A stretch of DNA of 64,000 bases from Opitutaceae bacterium BACL24 MAG-120322-bin51 (GTDB lineage Bacteria > Verrucomicrobiota > Verrucomicrobiia > Opitutales > Coraliomargaritaceae): contig CAJJBI010000004.1 in the NCBI GenBank assembly GCA_905182465.1, positions 188,001 to 252,000 of the forward strand, written 5' to 3'. Shown piece by piece: positions 31,401-40,903 of this stretch. The notes beneath the pieces were generated by a model. That model was not told the DNA's origin, searched no databases, and worked only from the letters and a program-made list of their open reading frames with translations. Made by a program: the position numbers and the translations under genes. Numbering within the stretch: position 1 is the stretch's first letter; every line of letters starts with the position of its first letter.

Positions 31401-32453
31401 ATGAGCCGCCAAATTTCAGTGAAGCCCTATCGGCGAGCGTTCCGTCAGCCATTACGCACTGCGCATGGGGAATGGGCGACCCGCGAGGGCTTCCTCGTCC
31501 GGGTAGAGCAAGAGGGGCGTGTCGGCTACGGTGAAGTCGCGCCCTTGCCTAAATTTGGGAGTGAGACACTAGCCGAGGCGACTGCGTTCTTAGAGCAACT
31601 TGTTAGCCAGCCAGAGATCGCTGCGCCAGCGAACCTACCTTGCTGTGCATTTGCCCTCTCGGCGGCTCAAGTTGTTACGGAGAGAGGAAGTTTTCACCCT
31701 CTGGGAAATGGAGTGGCGCCTAACCAAAGCGCCCCGCGCCTCTCGAGCAGTAGGGTAGTCGCTCCTCCGCGGGACTACTCGGTATCGGCTTTGTTGCCAT
31801 CAGGTTCTACTGCGCTGCGCCTTGCTGATGAAAAATCAAAAGCTGGTTATCGAAGTATGAAGTGGAAGATTGGAGTTGAGCCCATTGCCAAAGAAATAAC
31901 TACAGCGCGTAGTTTGCTCGATTCTCTGCCTTCAACCGTTCGCCTTCGCTTTGATGCTAACGCCGGCCTCGTCGCGAGTGAGCTAGAACAATGGCTGGAG
32001 TTTTTAATCCCCTATCGTTCGCGTGTGGATTTTATCGAACAACCGCTTGCCTGCGGCCAGGAGGCGCTGATGGGTGATTACATGGAAGCAAGCGGTATAT
32101 GCATTGCTCTCGATGAATCCCTAAACGGGTCGGACCGCGAGCGCTGGCTAAAGCCTAACGCATGGGCGGGGGCATTGGTCATTAAAGCGCCGCTCATGGG
32201 TGAGCTTTCGCAACTCGCCGATCGACTCGCACCCGTGGCCGAGCAAGTGGTGCTCTCGTCGGTATTCGAAACAGGCATCGGCTTGGAAAATAGCCTGCGC
32301 CTCGCTGATTCATTACCACAGCTTTTTCGCCCGATTGGATATGATACGGTCGCTGCTTTTAATGATGGGCTCAATTATCTGCAAGCTGCGCCTGCGATTT
32401 GCGCCTCAGATCGCCGCACATACGATCCAGAGTCACTATGGAATTTAATTTAA
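31401..32453 (+). CDS. menC: o-Succinylbenzoate synthase
   Basis: A 350-residue enolase-superfamily enzyme of menaquinone synthesis. The N-terminal capping domain (PYRRAFRQPLRTAHGEWATREG, GYGEVAPLP) is followed by the barrel with the K-x-K catalytic pair in MKWKIGV (near residue 155), metal ligands in RFDANAGL, DFIEQPL and LDESL, and the second catalytic Lys in VIKAPLMG. This residue set is the MenC pattern. It overlaps menE by 16 bases on the same strand. Confidence 0.9.
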   Translation: MSRQISVKPYRRAFRQPLRTAHGEWATREGFLVRVEQEGRVGYGEVAPLPKFGSETLAEATAFLEQLVSQPEIAAPANLPCCAFALSAAQVVTERGSFHPLGNGVAPNQSAPRLSSSRVVAPPRDYSVSALLPSGSTALRLADEKSKAGYRSMKWKIGVEPIAKEITTARSLLDSLPSTVRLRFDANAGLVASELEQWLEFLIPYRSRVDFIEQPLACGQEALMGDYMEASGICIALDESLNGSDRERWLKPNAWAGALVIKAPLMGELSQLADRLAPVAEQVVLSSVFETGIGLENSLRLADSLPQLFRPIGYDTVAAFNDGLNYLQAAPAICASDRRTYDPESLWNLI

Positions 32454-33671
32454 AGAGCTTAGATCGTAACTGGGTAGAGGGCATCTCTGGCCAGGAACTG
32501 CTCGCGCGCGTGCAAAGCCAAGCCAAATTAATCCAAGGGCAAGATCAGCCCTTGGTGATCGATCAAACAGATCCTCATGATTTTACAGTCGAGTTCTTTG
32601 CTGCGGTCTCGGCAGGTCGATCGATTGCTCTGGCTAATCCAAACTGGGGCGCACGGGAGAGGGAGCAATTTGATGTCCTTTTAGGACTCGGCTCCCCGCC
32701 TCTACCTGGCGCAATTTCTAGCGCGACCCGTTTAAAATCTGGTCGCCAAGCTAAAGTGATACTGATACCCACAGGTGGCACAACGAATGGCATCAAGCTC
32801 GCTATCCACACCTGGGAAACTCTCGAAGTAGCCTGCAAAGGAGTGCAGCAATTTCTGGGCGGCGGCGCCATCGATAGCTGCTGTGTCTTGCCGCTCTATC
32901 ATGTCAGTGGGCTCATGCAATTGCTCCGGGCGTATCACTCTGGCGGATACATACGATTTGACGAAGATGAAGTCGAGGGTCGCTGCCTGTCGTATGTGCC
33001 TACGCAATTACGGCGGGCCTTACTCGATGAAAAGCGCACTCAAGCATTAACCACAACGCGCGTCATCTTCGTCGGAGGTGCGCCCATGCCCGAGTCGCTT
33101 GCCGAAGAGGCACGCGAGCTTAAGTTGCCCGTGATGCCCGTTTACGGAATGACTGAGACTGCCGCCATGGTGGCAGCGATCCCAGTCGAGGATTTTCTTG
33201 CTGACTCGCGAGCAGGTGCCCTGCCCATAGGTGACACCAATATCGAGATTGATTCTTCTGGGCGAATACGCGTTCAGAGCCCAGCCCTCTTTATAGGTTA
33301 TCACGGGGGCGAGTCGCCTGATTTAACGCGAGGTTATTTAACTGAGGACGAAGGCTACATCGACGAGAAAGAGTCGGCTACACGTGATGGGGCGCATTGA
33401 TCGGCTCGTCATCAGCGGCGGCGAGAAGATCGATCCCCGCGAAGTGGAAGATGCCGTGAGCGCAATTGTTGGCGTCGAAGAAGTAATGGCGCTCGGCCTG
33501 CCCGATCCCGAGTGGGGGCAAAAGTTGGTAGTTTATTATACGGGTCAGGAGCTAGTGGACTGGAAGGAGCGGCTGAAAGAGCAGCTGGCGACTTATAAAC
33601 TACCGAAGGAAATGTTGAGGGTGGACCGTTTACCTCTGGACGAGAAAGGGAAGTTTTTGAGGCCTTCATAA
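32438..33671 (+). CDS. menE: o-Succinylbenzoate--CoA ligase, frameshifted as sequenced
   Basis: A short AMP-forming acyl-CoA synthetase. ATG 32438 overlaps the end of menC. Visible motifs: the phosphate loop PTGGTTNGIKLA, LPLYHVSGLMQLL, and VYGMTETAAMV. The frame ends at 33400 in an unconserved tail. Removing one base at about 33372 continues as DEKGRLHVMGRIDRLVISGG then EKIDPREVE, the hinge and C-terminal domain, ending with LPLDEKGKFLR, where the Lys corresponds to the adenylation Lys. The repaired protein has 410 residues. With menC it forms a menaquinone operon; other men genes are not in the window. Confidence 0.85.
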
Positions 33672-33722
33672 AGGAAGCCCCAGTGCTTGTCATTCCGATT
33701 GAACGACGCAAATCTTTGCCCC

Positions 33723-35465
33723 ATGAATAAAGCTGATATTGTAGACATCCTTGAAGACATCGCGGTGCTTCTTGAGCTGAAGGGGGACAACCCGTTTAAG
33801 ATACGTGCCTACTCAGGTGGCGCGCGGGTGCTGGAGATGATGGAAGAGGACCTCGGCGATGTGATCGCTGAGGAGCGACTGGATGCGATCAAGGGGATCG
33901 GCTCAGCGCTGGTTGATAAGATCAAGACACTTTATGCCACGGGCGAACTGGAATATTATACCAAGCTCCGCGAATCTGTCGCACCTGGGCTGATTGAGAT
34001 GCTCGAGATCCCCGGCCTCGGCGGTAAGAAGGTCAAAAAACTCCACGATGCGATCGGCGTGGAATCAATCGACGCATTACAGGCGGCTTGTGAATCGGGT
34101 GAGGTCGAGGCGCTCAAAGGATTTGGCAAAAAATCGGCGGAGAAGATCCTTAGCGGGATAGCCAATCGAGCAGCCTATGCGAAGCGGCACCATTGGTGGA
34201 ATGCGCGCGAAGTGGCTGAGCCGATTCTTGAAGGCTTGCGAAGCTTATCACAAGTCGAACGAGCGGAGGCCGCAGGTAGCCTGCGCCGATTGAAAGAGAC
34301 GGTGGGCGACTTAGACTTCATTGTGGCTTCGGCTGAACCGCAAGCAGTCATGGACTGGTTTGTCGAGCAGGATGGGGTGCAGGAAGTCACGGCGCATGGG
34401 GCAACAAAATCTAGCGTCCGTTTCGAGTCTGGCCTGCAGGCCGACTTGCGGGTGGTGCCTGCCGAGCAGTTTGCCTTTGCGCTCCACCATTTTACGGGAT
34501 CTAAAGAGCACAATGTGGCACTGCGGCAACGTGCACTAGCACGAGGCTATAGCTTGAGCGAATGGGGCTTGGCGCAGAAGGGAGAAGAGGGAGAACTGCA
34601 AGCTGAGATTCCTGATTCAATCACTACGGAGAAGGGGCTATTTGAATTTCTCGGGCTTGCTGAAATTCCACCTGAGCTACGTGAGGGGCTTGGTGAGATT
34701 GAGTCAGCTGAGGCACAGCAGTTGCCGAATTTAGTCACGTCGGCGGATATTCGCGGGGTGTTTCATAATCATACCACCGCATCAGATGGTCGCGGTACGA
34801 TCGAAGAGATGGCGGCTGCCGCAGAGGCGCTAGGCTGGGATTATCTTGGTTTAGCGGACCACTCCAAGGCGAGCTTTCAGGCCAAAGGCCTCGACGATAC
34901 ACGCGTGCTAAAGCAGCTTGAATCGATCCGTGCTTTCAATGAATCGGGCGAGTCGCCAGTGCACATTTTTTCGGGGATCGAGTGCGACATCCTACCTGAT
35001 GGCTCCCTAGATCTTGAAGACGCGACACTCAATGCACTGGATTACGCAGTGATGTCGGTCCACTCTAGCTTCAGCCAGTCGGAAGAGGAGATGACGGCGC
35101 GGGTGATCCGCGCGATTGAGCATCCAGCGACAACCATGCTTGGTCATCCGACGGGGCGCATCCTATTGCGCCGCGAGCCTTACAAGATCGACCTGCAAAA
35201 GGTGATCGACGCCGCGATTGCCAATCGCGTGATTATTGAGATTAATGCCAATCCGCATCGCCTCGACATGGACTGGCGGCTCTGGCGTCGAGCTGCGGGA
35301 CGTGGGCTGATGTGTGCAATTAATCCGGATGCCCACAGTATGGAGGGCCTGAGTTACTTTGATGCTGGGGTGAATATTGCTCGTAAAGGTTGGCTAGAGA
35401 AGGAGCAAGTGCTCAACAGTCGCGATTGTGCAGGAGTGCAGCATTGGTTTAATCAGCGCAAGTAG
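33723..35465 (+). CDS. polX: DNA polymerase X family protein with PHP domain
   Basis: 580 residues from ATG 33723. The N-terminal 8-kDa-type helical region ([19 protein letters not shown], with helix-hairpin-helix [10 protein letters not shown] and [10 protein letters not shown]) precedes the polymerase palm, where [16 protein letters not shown] holds the catalytic Asp pair. The C-terminal PHP domain starts [16 protein letters not shown] and contains [17 protein letters not shown] and [10 protein letters not shown], consistent with metal-binding exonuclease or phosphoesterase sites. Bacterial PolX acts in base-excision and break repair. Confidence 0.93.
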   Translation: MNKADIVDILEDIAVLLELKGDNPFKIRAYSGGARVLEMMEEDLGDVIAEERLDAIKGIGSALVDKIKTLYATGELEYYTKLRESVAPGLIEMLEIPGLGGKKVKKLHDAIGVESIDALQAACESGEVEALKGFGKKSAEKILSGIANRAAYAKRHHWWNAREVAEPILEGLRSLSQVERAEAAGSLRRLKETVGDLDFIVASAEPQAVMDWFVEQDGVQEVTAHGATKSSVRFESGLQADLRVVPAEQFAFALHHFTGSKEHNVALRQRALARGYSLSEWGLAQKGEEGELQAEIPDSITTEKGLFEFLGLAEIPPELREGLGEIESAEAQQLPNLVTSADIRGVFHNHTTASDGRGTIEEMAAAAEALGWDYLGLADHSKASFQAKGLDDTRVLKQLESIRAFNESGESPVHIFSGIECDILPDGSLDLEDATLNALDYAVMSVHSSFSQSEEEMTARVIRAIEHPATTMLGHPTGRILLRREPYKIDLQKVIDAAIANRVIIEINANPHRLDMDWRLWRRAAGRGLMCAINPDAHSMEGLSYFDAGVNIARKGWLEKEQVLNSRDCAGVQHWFNQRK

Positions 35466-35580
35466 CAGCTCGCACAGGTTTAGGAAAGTTTACTTTGTAA
35501 TTGTAGAACAAACTAAACAGAGGGCTGTAATTAAAATACCCAACGATTCAGGCGAAAGATCCAATGCCTACGGACGGGAC

Positions 35581-36144
35581 TTAGTGAGTGCGCTCGTAAA
35601 TGAGTGCCGTAGGCTTGTCTTTCCCGGCCTTACCAATTCGGCGCAGAACCTGCCAGTCCTTGATTTTAGGCTCCAAGTTCCCTGGTAGCTCGACGAGGAC
35701 GCGAGCGTTTTCAAGAGCGATCGGGTTGATCGCTCTTTCGAAGATGCGCTGCAGATTTTCAGCAATCGTATCGTAAGGTGGATCAAGGAAGATCAGGTCG
35801 TAGCTGGGCGTATTTGAGTCGAGTGTGTAGACGTCGCGGGCAACGACTTTGGTTACACCTGTATCTAGATTGCAACTACGTATGGTCGCCTGCACATTTT
35901 GGCGCAAGCAAGTGAGTGCGGTGTGATCGGTTTCAAAGAAGGTTGAACTCGCCGCTCCACGACTCAGCGCCTCCAGGCCGTAGCTACCAGTCCCAGCAAA
36001 GAGATCGGCTACCTTGCAGCCTTCGATGCTTGCGCCGAGACTAGAGAAGATCGCCTCACGCAAACGATCCGTGGCGGGGCGGGTGGCATTGCCTTTGGGA
36101 GCCTTGATTTGAATGCCGCGAGCGGCGCCTCCTGTGATTCGCAT
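35581..36144 (-). CDS. rsmD: 16S rRNA (guanine966-N2)-methyltransferase
   Basis: A 187-residue Rossmann-fold methyltransferase. Motifs are [32 protein letters not shown], the SAM loop [19 protein letters not shown], and the catalytic LIFLDPPYD near residue 115, all characteristic of RsmD. It is convergent with polX across a 115-base gap without a visible terminator. Confidence 0.94.
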   Translation of the reverse strand: MRITGGAARGIQIKAPKGNATRPATDRLREAIFSSLGASIEGCKVADLFAGTGSYGLEALSRGAASSTFFETDHTALTCLRQNVQATIRSCNLDTGVTKVVARDVYTLDSNTPSYDLIFLDPPYDTIAENLQRIFERAINPIALENARVLVELPGNLEPKIKDWQVLRRIGKAGKDKPTALIYERTH

Positions 36145-36208
36145 AATTAGAAAGCTGAACCTTAAATGCTGCCTATTGTTCGTTTAAGTGTTCTGTAGGC
36201 TCAACTAC

Positions 36209-36994
36209 CTAGCTGCTTGCCAGACCGAGGAGGCTCTCCACTAACCCGGGCAGCTCGCCGAGCGGCACTTGGCTGGCGGCGTCGGAAATAGCGTTGTCTG
36301 GGTCAGGATGCGTTTCGAGGAAGACGCCATTAGCGCCTGCGGCCAGAGCGGCGCGGGCAAGAGGGGCTACATATTCGCGCTGCCCACCACTAACGCCACC
36401 GGCCGCGCCAGGAAGTTGCACGCAGTGAGTCGCGTCGATGATGGTAGGGTGACCGTTGCCTGCCATGATACTGAAGCTACGCATATCCACGACTAGGTTC
36501 TGATAGCCGAAGGTAGTGCCGCGCTCGGTCTGCCAGATTTCTTTGGCGCCAGCTTCTTCCAGTTTATTGGTGACAAATTCCATCTCGTAGGGCGAAAGGA
36601 ATTGGCCTTTTTTTACATTAATCGCACACGTTGTCTTAGCGGCAGCAAGGAGTAGGTCGGTTTGCCGACAGAGGAAGGCGGGAATCTGCAGGGCATCGAC
36701 GACCGTGCCGACGGTGGCGCATTGTTCGGGTGTGTGGATGTCAGTAATGGTCTTGAAACCATATTCGGCTTTAATGGTTTGAAAGATCTCCATGCCAGTA
36801 TCGAGCCCGGTGCCCCGGTTGCTTCCGATGGATGTGCGGTTGGCTTTATCAAAAGAGCCTTTGAAGAGTATGTTCAGCTCTGGGTGCTGCTGCTGGAGCG
36901 ATGCCAGTGCATCGGCGACGGGGCGGCAAGTATCGAGGCTTTCAAGTGAACAGGGCCCTGCGAGAAGAAGTAGCTTTTCGGGATCGTAAATCAT
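36209..36994 (-). CDS. kdsA: 3-deoxy-8-phosphooctulonate synthase
   Basis: Condenses arabinose 5-phosphate and PEP to KDO-8-phosphate for lipopolysaccharide core, which indicates a Gram-negative envelope. Motifs are [10 protein letters not shown] at the N-terminus, [53 protein letters not shown] and [15 protein letters not shown] 36994 gives 261 residues, slightly shorter than E. coli KdsA; an alternative start at 37030 adds 12 residues. It follows no close neighbour on its strand. Confidence 0.95.
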   Translation of the reverse strand: MIYDPEKLLLLAGPCSLESLDTCRPVADALASLQQQHPELNILFKGSFDKANRTSIGSNRGTGLDTGMEIFQTIKAEYGFKTITDIHTPEQCATVGTVVDALQIPAFLCRQTDLLLAAAKTTCAINVKKGQFLSPYEMEFVTNKLEEAGAKEIWQTERGTTFGYQNLVVDMRSFSIMAGNGHPTIIDATHCVQLPGAAGGVSGGQREYVAPLARAALAAGANGVFLETHPDPDNAISDAASQVPLGELPGLVESLLGLASS

Positions 36995-37113
36995 GTGGCA
37001 GATTAAAACTGGGTATACCGGAGAGTCCAAGCTGTAATTCGTAGGGGCTATACTTGTGATGTCCCGGTGGTTTATTCTTCCAGTTTACTCTGAATTTTTT
37101 AATTTCACGCATC
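36995..37113. promoter_or_regulatory. Divergent promoter region between kdsA and a secreted protein
   Basis: About 120 bases between leftward kdsA and the probable start of the rightward secreted-protein gene. An AT-rich stretch at 37085-37105 is the best promoter candidate. No operator was recognised. Confidence 0.35.
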
Positions 37114-37636
37114 GTGTATCGGTCGATTCAAACCCTCTCTTTCTTAGTTTATAGCTCATTGGCCCTGTCGGGCAGATGAACTGATCGACTACTTGAAGCA
37201 GTATGAAGGCCGCTGGCTCGGGGACTTTACGATTCACTCGACGGCGTCAGGCTATAGCGAGACTTTTCCTGTCGAGCAGCGATACTGGTGGGAAGAGGGC
37301 CAGCTCCATGGCATTTCTGTTTCCGATACGAATAATGGTCTCCAGACTGCGAAGTCGCTTACTTTCATTCAAGATGATAAGCTGCAATCAGAGGTAATTA
37401 CGGGTGAAACTACGGAGCGCTTCTTCGGCTTTTTGCGCGACGGAGGCATCGTCTGGATTTCAGCTGATATGAAGCGTGCCAACGACTACCAGATGGCGGA
37501 ACACTTTGCTATTGAAGAGGGACGTCCCGTGCTTCTAACGGAGGGTTTTGATAGCTATGTCTATTCGGAGGGCCTGGCGCACCTCGTTTACCGTGGGCGA
37601 CTGTTCAAGCAAGACTCGAAGTCAGCGGGGGACTAG
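37114..37636 (+). CDS. Small secreted protein of unknown function, probably frameshifted at its N-terminus
   Basis: The main frame (from 37172) reads ADELIDYLKQYEGRWLGDFT and runs 154 residues to 37636, with no ATG. Its 5' end is in a different frame, where GTG 37114 starts a typical signal peptide, YRSIQTLSFLVYSSLALS. Removing one G from GGG at 37170-37172 joins the two as SLALS-ADELI, a good signal-peptidase site, giving 173 residues. The mature part is beta-rich (GYSETFPVEQRYWWEEGQLHG) and not recognised. Its stop overlaps the stop of the convergent gene within one CTAG. Confidence 0.55.
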
Positions 37637-38892
37637 TCCGCGCTGATTAGATTGGCTAAATGCGTCCGTACGGACGGTTCGAGTTCTGCAGTTTGGACCC
37701 ATTCGAGTGCTTCGGCTGGTTGGGTGCCAGCCCAGATCCCGACATTGCGGCCAAGTTGCTCCATACGCCGATCAGCATCGCTAATTGTGTTTGCCCAAGC
37801 TGCTGCAGCTTCCGGCTCGTAGCGCAAGATAGACTCACTGAATCCTGAGATCGCGGCATCACGTTGCTCGCCTGGGTTCTGAGCACTCAGCCACTCTGAG
37901 GCGGCGATTGAATCGCTTTCTGCCCAGATTTGCATGAGCTCATTGGCGTATTCGGCAGAATAGATAGGATCAGTTGGCGCCATCCTAGCCAACCATTCTG
38001 CGGTGGCTGCGGGGTCTTCCTCTGCGCGGCCCATTACGTGGGAAGCGACCGCTATCTCGGAGTAGTTGGCCTGTGCTAGATCGCGGACAAAAGATTCGGC
38101 CTCTTCGGGAGATTGTTTGCTAAACTCGAGGATGGTTTCACCGAGTAAGTCGTAGTCGCCATTAAACTCTGCTTCCGCCAAAGCCCAGATACTTGCAGCC
38201 TTGGCGTCTTGCATGACCCAAGATTGGACGAGTGCTTCCTTAGCCTTTTCTTGGACTGGCCCGACAGGTAGACCGGCAACCCATTCGGCGGCAACAGTTG
38301 GCTCGGCCTGTGCCCACTTCGCGGCAAGCGCTTTCGCGGCGATGGCTTTACTGCCGTCGTTGGCCATGCCGTCGATCCACTGGGAAGCTTCGGTGGGGTT
38401 GCGCTCTGCCCAGAGCTCGACCCCATTGTTAAGAGTTTCGAGGCGTGCTAGGCCTTGCGCATTCGATTCTAGCCAGAGCAGGGCAGATTCGGAGTCTTCG
38501 GCTGCCCAAAGTGCGACCACTTCGAGCATACCGCGTAGGCGCTCGCTACCAGAGTGCTGGCTTTGAAGCCAGTCCATTGCGGCAGTGGGGTCTTCCTTTG
38601 CACGGCGACGGGCTTCGAGAATAAAGGAGTCCTTGGCGGGTTCGGCTTTCAGAGTTTCCGAATGCGGCAACTCGGGGGTGACCAAGCTGCGGCCACGAGA
38701 GACTGGTTCTTCAACTGCTTTCGGCTCAGGATTTCCGTTTATGACTTCTAGTCCTCGTCCCTCGCGGATTGATTTCCAAGTGTCGTAAACATGTGCCACT
38801 TCACGCTCAATTTTAGGCAAATAGGGCTGAACGGCTAAGATCGCTAATCCGATAATTGTTAAAAGAAAAAAGACCCTGTATAGCCAACGCAT
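37633..38892 (-). CDS. Membrane-anchored helical-repeat protein
   Basis: 419 residues: an N-terminal membrane anchor (MRWLYRVFFLLTIIGLAILAV), a proline/charge-rich linker, then about eleven degenerate 30-35-residue helical repeats of the form A-x-x-W-A-E-x-[DN]-P-x-A-A-x-x-W-L, for example WAERNPTEASQWIDGM, WAQAEPTVAAEWVAGL and WAESDSIAASEWLSAQ. Such repeats are characteristic of Verrucomicrobiota and Planctomycetota and probably mediate protein binding outside the membrane. tatD lies 5 bases upstream of the start on the same strand. Function unknown. Confidence 0.72.
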   Translation of the reverse strand: MRWLYRVFFLLTIIGLAILAVQPYLPKIEREVAHVYDTWKSIREGRGLEVINGNPEPKAVEEPVSRGRSLVTPELPHSETLKAEPAKDSFILEARRRAKEDPTAAMDWLQSQHSGSERLRGMLEVVALWAAEDSESALLWLESNAQGLARLETLNNGVELWAERNPTEASQWIDGMANDGSKAIAAKALAAKWAQAEPTVAAEWVAGLPVGPVQEKAKEALVQSWVMQDAKAASIWALAEAEFNGDYDLLGETILEFSKQSPEEAESFVRDLAQANYSEIAVASHVMGRAEEDPAATAEWLARMAPTDPIYSAEYANELMQIWAESDSIAASEWLSAQNPGEQRDAAISGFSESILRYEPEAAAAWANTISDADRRMEQLGRNVGIWAGTQPAEALEWVQTAELEPSVRTHLANLISAD

Positions 38893-38897
38893 AGTAG

Positions 38898-39695
38898 TTA
38901 TTTTAAGTTAAAGAAATCACGCGTGTTATCGCTTGTCCTCGCCGCTAAATCATCGAGCGATACCGCGAGTGCTTCTGCGCAACGCTCAGCGATTGGTGCG
39001 AGATAGGCGGGTTCGTTCGACTTTCCCCGATGGGGCTCGGGGGTGAGGTAGGGGCAATCCGTTTCCAACATGAGCTGTTCAATGCCCTGTTCTCGAAGAG
39101 CCTCGCGCACGGCATGGGCGCTCTTGTAGGTGGCGATCCCAGTAAAAGAAGCTCGGCCACCACGCGCTTTGATTTGTGCAATCTCTTCCGCCCCGTAGGT
39201 GAAGCAGTGGAAGACGATGCGTTGCCAGTCGACGCCCGACTCATCGATCAGCTTGACGCACTCTGTAAAGCAATCGCGGCTGTGAATAATAATAGGGCAC
39301 TCAAGCTCCGAAGCCAACATGAGTTGCTGTCGAAATGCCGCTTCTTGCATGAGTATCATCTCGCCGGCCTGTAATGGATCTTTCGGAAGATGAAAGTAGT
39401 CTAGGCCAATTTCACCGAAGGCGACGGGGGCATAAGGCGGCATGAAAAAGGTACTCAATTGGCTGACGGCGCCCTCCCAGTCATCGTTCACATAGCAAGG
39501 GTGTAGGCCAACAGTGTAGTCGATTTTGCCTGCGTAGGCCGCATGCATTTCGCGATAAGGCACCCAGTCCTCCGGCGAAGTGCCGACTGTTATAAAGCGG
39601 TGCACGCCCGCATCGGTAGCGCGTTCAAGTACAGGCGCTAGTTCGCCTTTATCCTTGAAGCCCTTCAAGTGGCAGTGGCTATCGATTAATTCCAT
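38898..39695 (-). CDS. tatD: TatD-family metal-dependent hydrolase
   Basis: A 265-residue TIM-barrel hydrolase with the metal ligands in IDSHCHL (residue 4 on), GEIGLDYF (near residue 95), HSRD (near residue 141), VFHCFTYG and [11 protein letters not shown]. TatD proteins are 3'-5' exonucleases or DNA quality-control enzymes. It is followed at 5 bases by the helical-repeat protein and is downstream of the exosortase on the same strand. Confidence 0.92.
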   Translation of the reverse strand: MELIDSHCHLKGFKDKGELAPVLERATDAGVHRFITVGTSPEDWVPYREMHAAYAGKIDYTVGLHPCYVNDDWEGAVSQLSTFFMPPYAPVAFGEIGLDYFHLPKDPLQAGEMILMQEAAFRQQLMLASELECPIIIHSRDCFTECVKLIDESGVDWQRIVFHCFTYGAEEIAQIKARGGRASFTGIATYKSAHAVREALREQGIEQLMLETDCPYLTPEPHRGKSNEPAYLAPIAERCAEALAVSLDDLAARTSDNTRDFFNLK

Positions 39696-39750
39696 TATTA
39701 CTAGAGGCTGTAGGAATTCTTTCCGCTGGAAAGCGCAAATTGAGCGAGCG

Positions 39751-40666
39751 CTACTTAGCTAGAGCCTTCTCTGGTTCTGTTGGTCCGTTCAAAGAGATCC
39801 AAACCAAAATTAAGCATGCCCAATAAGTGAAACCTCCTACGATCTCGTGCATCAGGTGGTAGTGTTCCATCATTGAAGGTGCCAACAATACGATGATCAC
39901 GATGCGCACGATATTAAACATAAAGCCGATGATCGCACCTGCTAACAGATTAAGGCCCAAATCAAAAATGTTCAAGCGTCGGTGAATCGCTAATAGAAGC
40001 GCTATTAGCAGGCTTGTTATAATGACGCCAAAACCATTGCACTCGGAGGCCACGTGGAAGGGTTGTTCGTTGACCATCAAGACTAACATCGGCGGCTCAC
40101 CGGCTTGCCCGAATAGCCCTAATTCAGTGCTCTGCCCAATTAGCTCGAGGACATAAGCGCTCCATTTGCCCGCCATTGTGCGTAGGGGCCAATCGATTGG
40201 TGCCATAAAGGTGCTCAGCAATAAAAATGCGCAGAGCGTGCCTGCCACCGTCCGCGTAAGTTGACGCGTCCCCTCGCCAAAGGTGAAGCGCACCGCTGCC
40301 GTTAGCGCGCAGCAATAGGCGGGGATCACCAGAAGCCCCGCCAGGCTAGAGTGGGTGACAAACGGAGCGAGATACGTAAGTAGTAATATTCCGTAAGCAG
40401 CAAAGAGAGCTCGCCGCGCTGAGGCGTTCAGCTCCAGCGTGCGCGTTATTGTAACCCCGCCGAAGCGCACTAACATGAGCGAGGCCATCACCAAAACGAT
40501 CAGCGCGTGCAAAATCCGACTCTGGTCATGCGCTGTCTGCGCAAACCACATGGTCAGCGGCCAGAGTGCTAAGCCCGAGGAGGCCGAACAAGACGCAGTG
40601 CAACCAAAAGTCAATTTGGCGGCACTTCTCGGTAAAGCTAACGGCAAGTTGTCGGCGCAGAGGCAT
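39751..40666 (-). CDS. Exosortase/archaeosortase-family transpeptidase, frameshifted as sequenced
   Basis: An integral membrane sorting enzyme for PEP-CTERM-type surface proteins. The three active-site residues are visible: Cys in [11 protein letters not shown], Arg in [10 protein letters not shown], and His in [10 protein letters not shown]. The present frame is open to 40731, but its first 55 residues are unlike a membrane protein. Removing one base at 40570 joins [13 protein letters not shown] to an upstream helix, [13 protein letters not shown], starting at ATG 40666, and gives 304 residues. No PEP-CTERM substrate gene was recognised in the window. Confidence 0.82.
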
Positions 40667-40744
40667 GTGAGAATGTCTAACAAATCACGATGGCTACGCG
40701 ATTGGCAAATCTCTTTCGACGGATGATTCAAAACAAGTTATGGC

Positions 40745-40888
40745 CTAATCAAGGATGGAGACTCGTAAATGTTGGAAGGGGCACGAGTGGCAATGGTAAT
40801 CAATAATTGGCTGATCCTGAGCATGCTCTTGATAGAGTTCGTGGACAGTCTCGCTTTCGAGCAAGAAATTGTCATTGATGAACTCCAT
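40745..40888 (-). pseudogene. uxaC: N-terminal fragment of uronate isomerase
   Basis: 47 codons starting MEFINDNFLLESETVHELYQ and continuing through QPIIDYHCH, an unmistakable UxaC N-terminus with the HxH metal-binding pair. After that motif the similarity stops (SCPFQHLRVSILD) and a stop follows. Full-length UxaC has about 470 residues. It begins 15 bases after the kdgK stop, in the position expected for a uronate catabolic operon. Either the gene was truncated by deletion, or the contig is misjoined here to the exosortase region. Confidence 0.75.
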
Positions 40889-40903
40889 GTCTCGGTCGTT
40901 TGT

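Noticed and set aside
33387-33671. Separate small AMP-binding gene after menE
   Set aside because: It is the C-terminal domain of menE in another frame; one-base repair gives a single normal protein.
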